Positions 27,893-37,224 of a stretch of 64,000 nt of DNA are shown here, in pieces. The notes beneath the pieces were generated by a model. The model made no database searches, was not told the DNA's origin, and saw only the letters and a list, made by a program, of their open reading frames with translations. The position numbers were made by a program, and so were the translations under genes. This stretch comes from Aliiroseovarius sp. Z3 (lineage in GTDB: Bacteria; Pseudomonadota; Alphaproteobacteria; Rhodobacterales; Rhodobacteraceae). Positions within the stretch are counted from its first letter, which is position 1; every line of letters begins with the position of its first letter. Location of the stretch: contig NZ_JAFMZK010000003.1 of the NCBI RefSeq assembly GCF_029105185.1, positions 248,001 through 312,000 on the forward strand. The letters are read 5' to 3'.

Positions 27893-28888
27893 ATGAAAAC
27901 ACCCCGGTTCTGGTTTACGCCACCCCAGCGACCCGATTGGAGGGCGCGCGTTCTTGCGCCGCTCGGCTGGATTTACGCCGCTGGAACCGCAAGACGGGTT
28001 GCCTTGAACAATGGTTATCGCGCGCGTGTTCCGGTGATCTGCATCGGCAATATCAACGCGGGTGGCACGGGCAAAACACCGACCACGATTGCGTTGGCGC
28101 AGCGGTTGCTGGCGCGTGGGCTTGATGTGCAGGTCGTGTCGCGCGGGCACAAGGGCACGGTCGAAGGCCCGGTTCGGGTGGAAGAACGGACGCACAGCGC
28201 AGTAGACGTCGGCGACGAGCCGTTGCTGATGGCCGCGTTCACCACGGTTTGGGTTGCGCGCGATCGGGCGGCGGGTGTGAAGGCGGCAGAGACGGCGGGA
28301 GCAGATGTTATCCTGATGGATGATGGGTTTCAGAACCCCACGGTCCAGAAAGCCTTGTCCATCGTCGTGGTCGATGCTGTGAAAGGGTTTGGCAATGCGC
28401 GGTGCATTCCGGCCGGGCCACTGCGCGAACCCGTAAGGGCTGGCCTGCGCCGTGCCGACCTTTTGTTGTCAATTGGCCCAGACGGCGCGCAAAAAAGATT
28501 TCTGCAAGAGTGGAATGAGGCGATCCCATGTCCGCATGTCACCGGTCAACTCGTGCCGCTTCAAACCGGAATGGATTGGACGGGAATGAAGGTTCTTGCT
28601 TTCGCGGGCATTGGTCTGCCCGAGAAGTTTTTCGCCACCGTCAAATCCCTGGGCGCCGATCTTTTGCGGGCCGAGGCTTTGGCGGATCATCAACCCCTGA
28701 CAGATGCGCTGATGAAGCGGTTGCAGATCGAAGCCACCGCCTTGGGTGCCCAGCTTGTCACGACCGAAAAAGACGCGGTGCGTTTGCCGGACACGTTCAA
28801 GCGGCAGGTTCTGACCGTTCCCGTGCGGTTGGAGCTGTCAGATTGGTCGTTGATTGATGAAGAACTTCAGCGAGTTGGGCTGGGCTAG
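27893..28888 (+). CDS. lpxK: Tetraacyldisaccharide 4'-kinase LpxK
   Basis: Phosphorylates the 4' position of the lipid A disaccharide at the inner membrane. The 331-aa protein has the P-loop GNINAGGTGKTPT (residues 52-64) and the DDGFQNPTVQK segment. It is co-directional with waaA at a 9-bp spacing. Its stop codon lies inside a 9-bp hairpin shared with the convergent DsbA-like gene. Confidence 0.94.
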   Translation: MKTPRFWFTPPQRPDWRARVLAPLGWIYAAGTARRVALNNGYRARVPVICIGNINAGGTGKTPTTIALAQRLLARGLDVQVVSRGHKGTVEGPVRVEERTHSAVDVGDEPLLMAAFTTVWVARDRAAGVKAAETAGADVILMDDGFQNPTVQKALSIVVVDAVKGFGNARCIPAGPLREPVRAGLRRADLLLSIGPDGAQKRFLQEWNEAIPCPHVTGQLVPLQTGMDWTGMKVLAFAGIGLPEKFFATVKSLGADLLRAEALADHQPLTDALMKRLQIEATALGAQLVTTEKDAVRLPDTFKRQVLTVPVRLELSDWSLIDEELQRVGLG

Positions 28889-28908
28889 AGACTTTTCAGC
28901 TCTAGCCC
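28882..28908. terminator. Hairpin between convergent lpxK and DsbA-like gene
   Basis: GGGCTAGAG (28882-28890) and CTCTAGCCC (28900-28908) pair perfectly around a 9-nt loop and include the lpxK stop (28886-28888). It is symmetrical, so it can act on both strands, but neither side has a long U-tract. Probably a bidirectional terminator or 3'-end stabiliser. Confidence 0.55.
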
Positions 28909-28914
28909 ACGCTG

Positions 28915-29574
28915 TCAGTTTTCCAACTGTTCTTCGATCAGCTTAGCGAATTCATCATAGGACATGTTGGAATAGGTTTCGCCGTTTATGACGAAAGATG
29001 GGGTGGCGTTAATTTCGTCCGCTGTGGCGTTTTTCTGATAGGCGGCAACCATGCCTTGCGCCATCGCTTCGTCTTGCAGACAAGCGTCCATCTGTTCGTC
29101 ATTCATGCCAGCCGTGCGGCCAATCTTACGTAGATTGTCCAGAATATTGCCGGGGTCACCATCGCCGATCCATCCTTTCTGGCCCGAGTAGATCAGGTTG
29201 GTCAGCCCGAAATAACGATCGTCACCTCCGCAACGGGCGATCATGCCAGCCCACAGGCCAAAGCGGTCAAAATACACCTCGCGGTGCACGAACTGAATTT
29301 TGCCCGTGTCGATATAGTTCTTTTTCAGATCCTTGAAGACCGTGTCGTGGAAATTTGCGCAATGTGGGCAAGTGAACGAGGCATATTCGATCACCGTCAG
29401 CGGGGCGTTTTCGTCGCCCAGCACCATGTCAGGGGCCAGTTCGACATCGGCGGTGGTGTCTTGCGCTTCGGCAACAGACACGCCGGGCACCGCGCCATTG
29501 TTCTGGCTCATGTAATATGCGCCGCCGCCGATCAGCAGAAGGGCGGCAAGTAGTATGGGAAGGATTCGGGTCAT
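28915..29574 (-). CDS. DsbA-family thiol-disulfide oxidoreductase, membrane-anchored or exported
   Basis: 219-aa protein with an N-terminal signal or anchor segment (ILPILLAALLLIGGGAYYM) and a thioredoxin-fold domain with active site CPHC (TCPHCANFH). The cis-Pro loop is probably NATPSFVING. This is the DsbA/DsbG-like class common in alphaproteobacteria, which act on periplasmic disulfides. It lies 8 bp downstream of the DUF721 gene on the same strand. Confidence 0.9.
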   Translation of the reverse strand: MTRILPILLAALLLIGGGAYYMSQNNGAVPGVSVAEAQDTTADVELAPDMVLGDENAPLTVIEYASFTCPHCANFHDTVFKDLKKNYIDTGKIQFVHREVYFDRFGLWAGMIARCGGDDRYFGLTNLIYSGQKGWIGDGDPGNILDNLRKIGRTAGMNDEQMDACLQDEAMAQGMVAAYQKNATADEINATPSFVINGETYSNMSYDEFAKLIEEQLEN

Positions 29575-29582
29575 GATGTGTC

Positions 29583-30113
29583 TCAGCCTCTATCGTGTTT
29601 TTGTTTGGTCAGCACGTTGCGTGCCAGTGTTTCAAGGGCGTTTCGCAGGTTGGTGTCTGCGACGTCCGCCGTCACTTCTGCGGCGCGTGCGTTGGTTTTC
29701 TCGTCGACGACCGGTGCTTTTTTCGGTGCCGGGGTGAACTGCGCCTGCCCTTCGGCAAAGCCTGTCGGGGCCGTCTGGGTGATCCTTATCCGCGCGATGG
29801 CGTTATATCCATAGGCCGTGTTCACCTTTTCGCGCAGCTTCTCTTTCTGCATTTCCAGCATTGGGGCCTGCGCACCGGTGGTCAGAACGGTCAGGGTCGC
29901 CCCTATACCGCCGCGCGCATATGAAACCTCGACCGGTTTTGCGATGGCGGCGGTTGCGTCACCCACGATCTCGGTCCAGTGGGTCAGCACACGCGTTACG
30001 GCAAACCCGCGCGCTTCGCTGGTTTTCCGTATGCGCGTCGACAGAAGGCTTGAGGTGCGCTCAAACCCCTTTCTGCGGCGCTGCTTGTCTTTTGGCTGAC
30101 TCACGTCTGGCAC
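29583..30113 (-). CDS. DUF721/DciA family protein
   Basis: 176-aa basic protein with a DUF721 domain in residues 15-105 (RVLTHWTEIVGDATAAIAKPV). The family includes DciA, the ancestral loader of the replicative helicase DnaB. Whether this member does that is inferred from family membership only. The C-terminal 45 residues are low-complexity. It is divergent from mutY and followed by the DsbA-like gene, an order I associate with rhodobacteria. Confidence 0.8.
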   Translation of the reverse strand: MPDVSQPKDKQRRRKGFERTSSLLSTRIRKTSEARGFAVTRVLTHWTEIVGDATAAIAKPVEVSYARGGIGATLTVLTTGAQAPMLEMQKEKLREKVNTAYGYNAIARIRITQTAPTGFAEGQAQFTPAPKKAPVVDEKTNARAAEVTADVADTNLRNALETLARNVLTKQKHDRG

Positions 30114-30185
30114 ATCCCGGTTTTGCCCCTATTCTATGCGGTTGAGGATGCTATGCCAGTGCAAAGCACTGATAGGGGATAACAC

Positions 30186-31226
30186 TTGTGTGACGCGCCG
30201 AAACCCGCCGACCTTTTGGCCTGGTATGACCGCCATGCCCGCGATCTTCCGTGGCGTGTCAGCCCTTCGGATCGGGCCGCGGGCGTGGTTCCAGACCCCT
30301 ATGTCGTTTGGCTGTCCGAGATTATGTTGCAACAGACCACGGTCGCCGCAGTAAGAGACTATTTCACCAGATTCATGGCCCTTTGGCCCACGGTCGAGGC
30401 CTTGGCCGCCGCTGAAGATGACCGTGTCATGGGCGAATGGGCGGGGCTTGGGTATTATGCCCGCGCGCGCAACCTGCTGAAATGCGCGCGCACGGTTACG
30501 CAGCTGGGCGGGTTTCCCCGGACCCGCGCCGGGCTTGAGGATTTGCCCGGTATCGGTCCCTACACATCTGCCGCAATTGCCGCAATTGCCTATGATCTGC
30601 CGGAAACGGTGGTCGACGGGAATGTCGAACGGGTGATGGCACGGGTGTTTCAGATCGAAACGCCGCTGCCCGACGCCAAACCCCGGATGAAGGAATGCGC
30701 GGCCAGTTTAACCCCAGAGATGCGGCCCGGTGACTACGCGCAAGCGGTGATGGATCTGGGGGCCACGATCTGTACGCCCAAATCGCCTGCCTGCGGAATC
30801 TGCCCATGGAATGCGAATTGCAAGGCGCGCAGGGCAGGGGTGCAGGCCACACTTCCCGCTCGCAAACCGAAAACCCCTAAACCCACTCGCTATGGCATCG
30901 CCTATCTTGCGCGGCGCGCGGACGGGGCGTGGTTGGTCGAACGGCGACCGGAACGGGGGCTGTTGGGCGGGATGCTGGGCTGGCCGGGGGCTGAATGGGG
31001 CGACACCGCGGTTGAAGACGCGCCGTTGCAGGCAAACTGGACCGACCCAGGCGTCGAAGTGCGCCACACATTCACGCATTTCCACCTGAGGCTGTCGCTG
31101 CGCGTGGCGAAGGTTCCCGACACCACGCGGGCGCAATCCGGGTCGTTTCAGACCATCCGCCCCTCGGACCTGCCGACCGTTATGCGCAAGGCATTTGACG
31201 TGGCGAAAGCCGCGCTGCCGGATTGA
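30186..31226 (+). CDS. mutY: A/G-specific adenine DNA glycosylase MutY
   Basis: Removes adenine opposite 8-oxoguanine. The 346-aa protein shows LSEIMLQQTTVAAV, the helix-hairpin-helix LPGIGPYTSAAIAAIAY with catalytic Asp in VVDGNVERV, the [4Fe-4S] ligands C-x6-C-x2-C-x5-C (CTPKSPACGICPWNANC) and a C-terminal NUDIX-like domain. The start is TTG 30186 with AGGGG seven bases upstream; no ATG gives the conserved N-terminus. Confidence 0.95.
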   Translation: MCDAPKPADLLAWYDRHARDLPWRVSPSDRAAGVVPDPYVVWLSEIMLQQTTVAAVRDYFTRFMALWPTVEALAAAEDDRVMGEWAGLGYYARARNLLKCARTVTQLGGFPRTRAGLEDLPGIGPYTSAAIAAIAYDLPETVVDGNVERVMARVFQIETPLPDAKPRMKECAASLTPEMRPGDYAQAVMDLGATICTPKSPACGICPWNANCKARRAGVQATLPARKPKTPKPTRYGIAYLARRADGAWLVERRPERGLLGGMLGWPGAEWGDTAVEDAPLQANWTDPGVEVRHTFTHFHLRLSLRVAKVPDTTRAQSGSFQTIRPSDLPTVMRKAFDVAKAALPD

Positions 31227-31280
31227 GCCATTCAGCGTGGCGGTTTATACCTTTGATCGGGAACATAGAAGGACGTCACC

Positions 31281-32420
31281 ATGGTTCCATCGTCAACGAT
31301 TTCCCGGTTCCGAAATGCTGCCCCTTTCGGGGTCTCGTTGTTGCTGCCCATTCTTGTCTGTATCGCGGCCGCGAAAGGCGGGTGGTATCTGCTTTTACCG
31401 CCGTTGGGGACATGGTGGCTTTATGCGCTTCTGGACGCGGCTATCGGGCGTTACAGTGAAAATGCAGACCCTAACACACCTGAAAACGATCTTTTCTGGT
31501 ATCGCCTGATCACGCTGATCTGGTTCCCAATTCAGTTCATTATGATCTTTGGCATGATCTGGTATGTGACCGGTGCTGACCACCTGTCACTAACCGAGAA
31601 GTTCCTCGCGTTCTTCGGTGTGGGCGTTTTGTCCGGGGCGGTCGGCATCGTCTATGCGCACGAGTTGATGCACCAGTCCAACCGACTGGAACGCTGGCTG
31701 GCCGATCTTTTGCTGGCCACCGTGCTTTACAGCCATTTCCGGACGGAACACCTTTTGGTTCACCACCCCTATGTTGGCACCACACGAGATGCCGTGACGG
31801 CCCGGTATAACGAGGGATTTCATCGTTATTTCTTCCGTGTGCTGCGGGAATCGCCAGCGTCGGCCTGGCGCGCAGAAAAGGCGATGCTGGCGCGGCGGGG
31901 GCTGTCGGCGCTTGACGGATCAAACCCGTTTTGGCGCTATGGGGCGCTGCAGATCACGGCCTGTATCCTGGCCGTTTTGATCGGGGGTTGGTTGGGGCTT
32001 GCGCTGTTTGCGTTTCAGGCGCTTGTCGCGATCTGGCAGCTGGAGTTGACCAATTACGTCGAACACTATGGCCTGACCCGCAAGCATCTGGGTGACGGAA
32101 AGTATGAACGCGTGATGCCGCATCACAGTTGGAATGCCGACCACCGGGCATCGAACTGGCTGCTGATCAATCTGCAGCGACATTCCGATCATCACTATAA
32201 ACCAGCGCGGCGGTTTCCGCTGTTGCAGACCTATCCTGACAACGAAGCGCCGCAACTGCCCTTCGGCTATCCGGTGATGACGGTGGCTGCGATGATCCCG
32301 CCAGTGTGGCGCCGGGTGATGAATCCACGGGTACGGGCCTGGCGCAAATTGCACTATCCCGAGGTCACGGATTGGAGCTCCTATAAGGCTGGCACGCTAC
32401 CACCGCCGGGGCTGCGCTAG
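31281..32420 (+). CDS. alkB: Alkane 1-monooxygenase-type membrane diiron hydroxylase
   Basis: 379-aa integral membrane protein of the AlkB alkane hydroxylase family, which oxidises terminal methyl groups of n-alkanes with a rubredoxin partner. The histidine boxes are HELMHQ, EHLLVHHP and LQRHSDHHY, plus NYVEHYGL, all diagnostic. About six transmembrane segments lie around them. AAGGA eight bases upstream supports ATG 31281. No rubredoxin or reductase gene is nearby. The gene ends 4 bp inside the convergent GST. Substrate may be alkanes or related hydrophobic compounds. Confidence 0.88.
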   Translation: MVPSSTISRFRNAAPFGVSLLLPILVCIAAAKGGWYLLLPPLGTWWLYALLDAAIGRYSENADPNTPENDLFWYRLITLIWFPIQFIMIFGMIWYVTGADHLSLTEKFLAFFGVGVLSGAVGIVYAHELMHQSNRLERWLADLLLATVLYSHFRTEHLLVHHPYVGTTRDAVTARYNEGFHRYFFRVLRESPASAWRAEKAMLARRGLSALDGSNPFWRYGALQITACILAVLIGGWLGLALFAFQALVAIWQLELTNYVEHYGLTRKHLGDGKYERVMPHHSWNADHRASNWLLINLQRHSDHHYKPARRFPLLQTYPDNEAPQLPFGYPVMTVAAMIPPVWRRVMNPRVRAWRKLHYPEVTDWSSYKAGTLPPPGLR

Positions 32421-33040
32421 GGGAAGAGGGTTGGCCCGTCGCCCACCTGCCACGGTGGGTATTTCTGCATGACAGAGGCGAGCCGGTCACTGGCCAAAAA
32501 GGTCTCTAACCATGCGGAAACGCGTGGTGATACCTCGGCATCAAAGCGTGGTTTGTCGATCATTGCAAACTGCCGAACAAAGGGCAGGGTGGCGAAATCG
32601 ACCAGAGTGGGCGTGCTGCCATAGAGCCATCCGCCGTCCAATTGCCCCTCCAACCTCGCAAGGATTGCCATGGCTTCGGCGCGCGTTTCCTCGGGGTTGC
32701 TGCCGGGATGGCGCACGGCATATTTCGTCAGATCCAGCGCGCGTTTGAACGGACCATCGAAGACGTCGATCAGGTCAAACCCTGCGCGCGGCATATCGCA
32801 CAGCTTATCGGGGTCGTTCTGCTCCAGCGCCCAGCGCATGATATCGTAGCTTTCGTCCAGCACGCCATCCTGGGTCACCAGACACGGAACGGTCGCCGAG
32901 GGTGAGGCATCCAGAAAGGCCTGCGGTTTGTCGCGCAACAGAATCTCGCGCAGTTCGACCTGCACACCGCTGCTCGCAACGGCAAGCCGCGCGCGGATCG
33001 CATAGGGGCAGCGGCGGAAAGAATAGAGGATCGGAAACAT
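32417..33040 (-). CDS. Glutathione S-transferase family protein
   Basis: 207-aa cytosolic protein with an N-terminal thioredoxin-like domain (LYSFRRCPYAIRARLAV; the RCPYA cysteine is the likely active residue, as in Omega/Beta-like GSTs) and an all-helical C-terminal domain (LPFVRQFAMIDKPRF). The role could be conjugation or a thiol-transfer step; no pathway context is visible. It is convergent with the alkane hydroxylase. Confidence 0.82.
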   Translation of the reverse strand: MFPILYSFRRCPYAIRARLAVASSGVQVELREILLRDKPQAFLDASPSATVPCLVTQDGVLDESYDIMRWALEQNDPDKLCDMPRAGFDLIDVFDGPFKRALDLTKYAVRHPGSNPEETRAEAMAILARLEGQLDGGWLYGSTPTLVDFATLPFVRQFAMIDKPRFDAEVSPRVSAWLETFLASDRLASVMQKYPPWQVGDGPTLFP

Positions 33041-33095
33041 GGTCTATTCCTGCCCATTCTGGATCTGGTGCGCAAGTCGATGTCGCTGCACCGAT

Positions 33096-33123
33096 AAAAA
33101 ACCCCACCCTTGGCAGGGTGGGG
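33096..33123 (-). terminator. Intrinsic terminator downstream of ccrM
   Basis: On the minus strand CCCCACCCT, a 4-nt loop and AGGGTGGGG form a perfect 9-bp GC-rich stem followed directly by six Us (the A-run at 33096-33101). This is a classic Rho-independent terminator. It lies 92 bp after the ccrM stop and just before the GST start. Confidence 0.85.
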
Positions 33124-33214
33124 CAAGTTGAAAGTGCCATGGAACAGACCACAGGCACCGGCGGTACACCGTGTTGCGGGCGCATGTGTCTACGCCCTGC
33201 AAAAAACGTTAAAG

Positions 33215-34384
<1,170 letters not shown>

Positions 34385-34391
34385 TCAGCAT

Positions 34392-34430
34392 GAGTCAAAG
34401 GCGATTCGCCGTCAAATTCTTTTTTGAATC
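34392..34430. promoter_or_regulatory. Three GANTC sites upstream of ccrM
   Basis: GAGTC (34392-34396), GATTC (34403-34407) and GAATC (34426-34430) lie within 39 bp between the rnhB stop and the ccrM start. GANTC is the CcrM target and is expected about once per 256 bp by chance. In Caulobacter, GANTC sites in the ccrM promoter or leader make its expression methylation-sensitive, so autoregulation is likely here. The promoter itself is not resolved. Confidence 0.6.
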
Positions 34431-35067
34431 AGTCACTTACATTTTCTTGTTGATACAAGATATTGTGTACCGGTTTGAACGAACGTCTATGGTGTGGGGT
34501 CACACCAAGATTTTGAAGCGCCAATCTGTGGCTTTTTGACGGGTATCCTGCATTCGTCTCCCACCCATAGCCGGGATACTGTTGCGCCAAATCCACCATG
34601 ATCCGATCACGGGTGATCTTGGCGACGATCGAGGCGGCGGAAATCGACATCGACCGCGCGTCGCCCTTCACGATTGCTTCGGACGACACGGTCAATCCCC
34701 GCGGCACCATGTTGCCGTCGATCAGAAGGTGATCAGGTGTGGTTTGCAATCCCGCAACGGCACGTTCCATCGCCAGATGGCTGGCGCGCAGGATGTTCAG
34801 CGCGTCGATCTCTTCGACCGTCGCGTGGGCGATCGAGACATCGGCGCAATCCAATATGATTTCAAACAGGGCTTCCCGCCGTCTGGCGGTCAAGGCTTTG
34901 GAATCGTTCAACCCATCGGGAATGTTGGCGGGGTCCAAGACCACCGCCGCCGCCGTGACAGGGCCGGCCAGCGGACCGCGCCCAACTTCGTCCACGCCGG
35001 CGATACGCGTAAAACCGCGTGTCGTCGCGGCAGTTTCGAAGCTGAAGTCGGGGACAGGTTTGATCAT
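34429..35067 (-). CDS. rnhB: Ribonuclease HII
   Basis: Removes RNA from RNA-DNA hybrids and single ribonucleotides from DNA. The 212-aa protein begins with the motif [17 protein letters not shown], which holds the first Asp-Glu pair of the active site. [11 protein letters not shown] and [15 protein letters not shown] follow. I chose ATG 35067 with AAGGA upstream; the longer open frame upstream (to 35166) runs over a terminator hairpin. It precedes ccrM on the same strand, as in related genomes. Confidence 0.95.
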   Translation of the reverse strand: MIKPVPDFSFETAATTRGFTRIAGVDEVGRGPLAGPVTAAAVVLDPANIPDGLNDSKALTARRREALFEIILDCADVSIAHATVEEIDALNILRASHLAMERAVAGLQTTPDHLLIDGNMVPRGLTVSSEAIVKGDARSMSISAASIVAKITRDRIMVDLAQQYPGYGWETNAGYPSKSHRLALQNLGVTPHHRRSFKPVHNILYQQENVSD

Positions 35068-35103
35068 GTCCTTGCGTCGCCGATCAGTCGCCCGCCTGCA
35101 AGC

Positions 35104-35130
35104 AAAAAAGGCGGAAGCCGAAGCTTCCGC
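35104..35130 (-). terminator. Intrinsic terminator downstream of a small exported-protein gene
   Basis: On the minus strand GCGGAAGC, a TTCG tetraloop and GCTTCCGC form an 8-bp stem followed by a C and six Us (the A-run at 35104-35109). This is a classic terminator for the gene at 35185-35676. It separates that gene from rnhB. Confidence 0.85.
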
Positions 35131-35184
35131 AAGTTTGGCGGTGCGATGGGTTAGGGGACGCCGCACCGCGGCTCGATGTTCTGA

Positions 35185-35676
35185 TCAATAGGTGGTCTTG
35201 GTGCGGTATCCGCGTTTGTTCAGACAGCCCTGGCGATACACTTTTCGTGCGACATAGGTGCCATTCTTGTTGCGGGCGACGATTGTATCCCGGCAAACGC
35301 GCGGCAGGCCCGACGCATAGGAAAAGTTTCGCTTCAAGCATCTTGGGGCAAAGAAACGCTGTTTGCCTTGTTGCGTTCGATAGGTCTGCAGGCAATGGGC
35401 TGGCAGCTGCAAATGGTCCGGCACACGGTGCACGCGTTTATGGGGTTTATGAGGCCTGCGCGGTTTGACGCGGTCATCATGCCGGTCGTCTTTGTTGGAC
35501 AGAAGCGCCCCGATGGTCGCGATTCCCAGCAAAAGACCAAGCACTTTCGCCGTGTCATCATGGTCGTTGCGCGACCCCCAGTCATTGGCGGAAACAGGGG
35601 TTATGGTCAGGGCCAGGGCAAGCGTGGCGCTGAGCACCAGTTTCAAAGGTGAGGTAACAGAATGGCTTATCATCAT
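35185..35676 (-). CDS. Small exported basic protein of unknown function
   Basis: 163 aa, not recognised. A signal peptide (LKLVLSATLALALTITPVSA) is followed by a Gly/Leu-rich short segment (VLGLLLGIATIGALL), a His/Arg/Lys-rich stretch, and a C-terminal half with five cysteines spaced as if for disulfides (CLQTYR, CLKRNF, CRDTIV, CLNKRG). I chose ATG 35676 with AAGGA just upstream; the adjacent ATG 35673 is equally possible. It has its own terminator. Confidence 0.65.
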   Translation of the reverse strand: MMISHSVTSPLKLVLSATLALALTITPVSANDWGSRNDHDDTAKVLGLLLGIATIGALLSNKDDRHDDRVKPRRPHKPHKRVHRVPDHLQLPAHCLQTYRTQQGKQRFFAPRCLKRNFSYASGLPRVCRDTIVARNKNGTYVARKVYRQGCLNKRGYRTKTTY

Positions 35677-35826
35677 GTGTCCTTTCGGTAATGCATCCTT
35701 GGGGACGCGTGGAACATGGGACAACACTGGTGCCGCCCTGACGGGCCATGCAATAACGGCATGTTGTTATCGCCTATCAACGGCTTTGATATTGATTAAC
35801 CCGCGGGGCGAACGCATGGTTTGGGC

Positions 35827-36114
35827 ATGATGAAACAAATCCTTCTTGCCCTTGCGCTTGCCGCCTATGCCCTGCCGTCCCAGGCCGGATGTTATGCGGA
35901 TTACAAAGCGAAACGAGATAACCCGCTCAGACTGCATTATGGTGTGGTCGAGCTGCCGGACGCTGCCTGCGACAACCGACAGGCTGCCAAGCGACAGGTT
36001 CAGCAACGCCTTGAAAACGCGGGGTGGCAGCTTCTGAAGATTCAATCCATCTTTGACGAATCTGGACTTACCGAAAGGAAAGAAAGTGCCGGAGAGTTCT
36101 TCCTTCGCTTCTGA
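35827..36114 (+). CDS. Small exported protein of unknown function
   Basis: 95 aa with a clear signal peptide (ILLALALAAYALPSQAG) and a mature part of about 75 residues containing two cysteines. The C-terminal half (QLLKIQSIFDESG) could pack as a small helix-sheet domain. Tandem ATGs at 35827 and 35830; the first was taken. The last 29 bp overlap the start of the next gene, so the two are translationally linked. Function unknown. Confidence 0.65.
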   Translation: MMKQILLALALAAYALPSQAGCYADYKAKRDNPLRLHYGVVELPDAACDNRQAAKRQVQQRLENAGWQLLKIQSIFDESGLTERKESAGEFFLRF

Positions 36115-36790
36115 CGCGCGGCGGGTCTCGAACCGGGTGGTTGTGGCAGGTATTGCCGCGATCATCGGGATTCTTCTGATCGCCGCTGTGGTGTTGTTCA
36201 TGACCCTGCCCGACGCCAACGCGTTCAACGCGCGGGTGGAACAGATATTTGTCGAGAATGACGGTCTGACCTCGGGGGCAGAGATCAAGCTTCTGGAAAT
36301 CCTTGCGCAATCGGGCACCGCCTTTGCCGACACCTTGACCAGCTATCGCATGGTGATCTTCGTGCTTCTGGTGTTTGCAACCGCCCTGCTGGTGGCCGCA
36401 CTGGTCTTTCTTCTGACCATCATCGGACTGAACCGCCGTATGGGCGAGATCGAGCGGGCGGGCATCCAGGTCAACTCGCTTCTGATCAGCCGCGAAGAAC
36501 GGACCGTCTATCTGAACAACATGGAATTTTCCCTGACCGAAGCCGCCATCGAAACCCTCTCGGCCCTTGCCGAAGCGCGCATGGACGAAGAGGTGCTGTC
36601 AGGGTCCGAGCTTGAGGGGCTGATCTCCGGTCGCGATCCCGCCGATTGCGACGAAGCCGCCGGCGCCACCCGCATCAAACGCCTGCGCGACGCACTGGGC
36701 AACCAGATGATGAGCGAACTTCTGGTCAAAACCATCGCAAGACGCGGCTATATGCTGTCGATTGATAAGGATGTGATCCGGATGATCTGA
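36086..36790 (+). CDS. Membrane-tethered winged-helix protein (ToxR-like arrangement, inverted order)
   Basis: 234 aa from GTG 36086, which has AAAGGA seven bases upstream; an in-frame TTG lies 33 bp earlier. Two transmembrane helices (about 17-40 and 89-114) bracket a 48-residue periplasmic loop. The cytoplasmic C-terminus (131-225) resembles an OmpR/PhoB-type winged helix: EERTVYLNNMEFSLTEAAIE, then IKRLRDAL and the wing-like ARRGYMLSID. It could be a membrane-bound transcription factor. The gene overlaps the small exported-protein gene by 29 bp, suggesting that protein may act on its periplasmic loop. The winged-helix call is by eye and uncertain. Confidence 0.6.
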   Translation: MPESSSFASDARRVSNRVVVAGIAAIIGILLIAAVVLFMTLPDANAFNARVEQIFVENDGLTSGAEIKLLEILAQSGTAFADTLTSYRMVIFVLLVFATALLVAALVFLLTIIGLNRRMGEIERAGIQVNSLLISREERTVYLNNMEFSLTEAAIETLSALAEARMDEEVLSGSELEGLISGRDPADCDEAAGATRIKRLRDALGNQMMSELLVKTIARRGYMLSIDKDVIRMI

Positions 36791-36792
36791 AA

Positions 36793-36812
36793 GGTGTTGG
36801 CGACCCCGACAG
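36793..36812 (+). other. Degenerate copy of the tRNA-Arg 3' end (candidate attL)
   Basis: GGTGTTGGCGACCCCGACAG differs at only three of 20 positions from GGTTTTGGTGACCCCGGCAG at 55827-55846, which includes the 3' end of tRNA-Arg. The orientation is the same. It begins two bases after the stop of the last core gene. A tRNA 3' end repeated at the far edge of an insertion is what site-specific integration leaves. No integrase survives. Confidence 0.45.
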
Positions 36813-36941
36813 AAGGGGTGAACCAAGAAGTCTCAGCAGCTTGCCAAGAAAAGTTCAAGATAGTGCCGTCATAAGGAATCAACGGCTTACAAAGGGCGGT
36901 TCCAACTTTTCCGGGAGCACACCGATCAAAAAGAAAGTCGC

Positions 36942-37224
36942 CGGAAGGTGCAGCCTTGTCCGAGGACAAACAAAAGTTCATTGCCCTTCCTGACTACCAG
37001 AAACCCCGGAATCCCGCAAACTTCGGATCGGAGGTGCAGCCATGACGCAGCACCTCACACATGGCGGTTTGCCGGAGGGCATGACGCGCTGGCAGTTCTT
37101 CGGATTGATCGAACAGGCACGTCGTCAGATGGGCCTCAGCAAAGGCGCAGTCGCCGGAGCCGTCGCAATCCAAGGCAGTGTTCCATTTCACTTCGGACTG
37201 ATTCCGCAGATGACGATGACCTAA
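36942..37224 (+). pseudogene. Truncated RepC-like/HTH replication protein fragment with upstream leader ORF
   Basis: ATG 37042 opens a 60-codon frame beginning MTQHLTHGGLPEGMTRWQFF and containing LIEQARRQMGLSKGAV. It resembles the N-terminus of RepC-like or HTH plasmid proteins, then loses similarity after about 45 residues. A leader of 29 codons starting at TTG 36957 ends in an ATGA overlap with this ATG. The GGAAGGTGCAGCC before the leader and GGAGGTGCAGCC before the ATG are near-identical start signals. This looks like a broken element gene; the family assignment is from memory and tentative. Confidence 0.4.

Noticed and set aside
36793-36870. A second tRNA gene at the left island edge
   Set aside because: Only the 3'-end-like 20 bases match; no anticodon or D arm can be folded.
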